From contig NZ_JAKEUO010000011.1 of NCBI RefSeq assembly GCF_022397915.1, forward strand, positions 62,001 to 126,000: a DNA stretch of 64,000 nucleotides. The letters are read 5' to 3'. A model generated the notes under the pieces. The model saw nothing but the letters and a program-made list of their open reading frames with translations. It did not search any database and was not told where the DNA came from. Of this stretch, positions 63,895 to 64,000 are shown one piece after another. The position numbers were made by a program, and so were the translations under genes. Position 1 is the first letter of the stretch. Every line of letters begins with the position of its first letter. The DNA comes from Vibrio sp. Isolate34 (lineage in GTDB: Bacteria; Pseudomonadota; Gammaproteobacteria; Enterobacterales; Vibrionaceae).

Positions 63895-64000
63895 CTAAGG
63901 CGCTATCTGTCCGCCGTTTACATCCAAGATTTGCCCTGTGATGTAACCGCTGCAAGCATGGGATGCAAAGAAAGCAAAAGTCGGTGCAACTTCTTCGATA
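63895..64000 (-). CDS. Short-chain dehydrogenase/reductase (C-terminal part, cut by window edge)
   Basis: The last 34 residues are visible on the minus strand, up to TAG at 63895: EEVAPTFAFFASHACSGYIT followed by GQILDVNGGQIAP. The YITGQ-L-VNGG ending is the classic SDR C-terminus. The substrate cannot be judged. Since some SDRs reduce DEH in other alginate degraders, a second DEH reductase is possible given the neighbouring GntR paralog (inference). Confidence 0.85.
   Translation of the reverse strand, partial: IEEVAPTFAFFASHACSGYITGQILDVNGGQIAP

Overview
The window looks like a chromosomal segment of a marine Vibrio, most likely of the Splendidus clade. This is inferred from the protein sequences (SpeA/SpeB, a LapA-type giant adhesin, and a dense PL7/PL15/PL17 alginate-degradation cluster like the one known from V. 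splendidus 12B01). I ran no database search. I saw no rRNA, tRNA, CRISPR array or insertion sequence.

Layout. 1-1336: 5' part of an aldehyde dehydrogenase gene (minus strand, cut by the window edge). 1885-4736: speA-speB, putrescine synthesis from arginine. 5400-25739: one uninterrupted 20.3-kb gene for a 6779-residue RTX adhesin with an N-terminal retention module, a TAAG protease site, twelve ~816-nt tandem repeats and a C-terminal type I secretion signal. 25810-26574: a periplasmic cyclohexadienyl-dehydratase-like binding protein. 26878-63697: an alginate utilisation island. 63895-64000: the C-terminus of a short-chain dehydrogenase, cut by the window edge.

How the island works (family knowledge plus inference). 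Secreted or surface PL7 lyases (52320, 54518, 60144) cut alginate. A KdgM-family porin (59605) and a repeat-containing lipoprotein (58575) act at the outer membrane. Two sodium/solute symporters (28644, 43325), and perhaps a tripartite TctABC system (42247-38776), bring oligomers or monomers across the inner membrane. Cytoplasmic PL17 (two tandem copies) and PL15 enzymes release unsaturated monouronate. KdgF opens it to the linear keto form (DEH), a beta-HAD-type reductase (48157) makes 2-keto-3-deoxygluconate, and KdgK and Eda pass it to pyruvate and glyceraldehyde-3-phosphate. A chemoreceptor gene (50163) sits in the middle of the island.

Regulation. A short palindrome close to TTGTANTACAA recurs in intergenic regions before nearly every island transcription unit: both symporters, kdgF-kdgK-eda, the PL17 pair, the Tct operon, PL15, the reductase, the chemoreceptor and a PL7 gene. 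It matches the TNGTNNNACNA consensus of FadR-type GntR regulators. Two paralogous regulators of that type are encoded here (37797-38513 and 62975-63697). The operator places the Tct operon, an unrecognised ~150-residue protein and the chemoreceptor in the same apparent regulon as the lyases. Other points of interest are a decayed phosphonate-transporter locus (36620-37531), a possible small RNA ending at 49504, and long identical segments inside the adhesin repeats.
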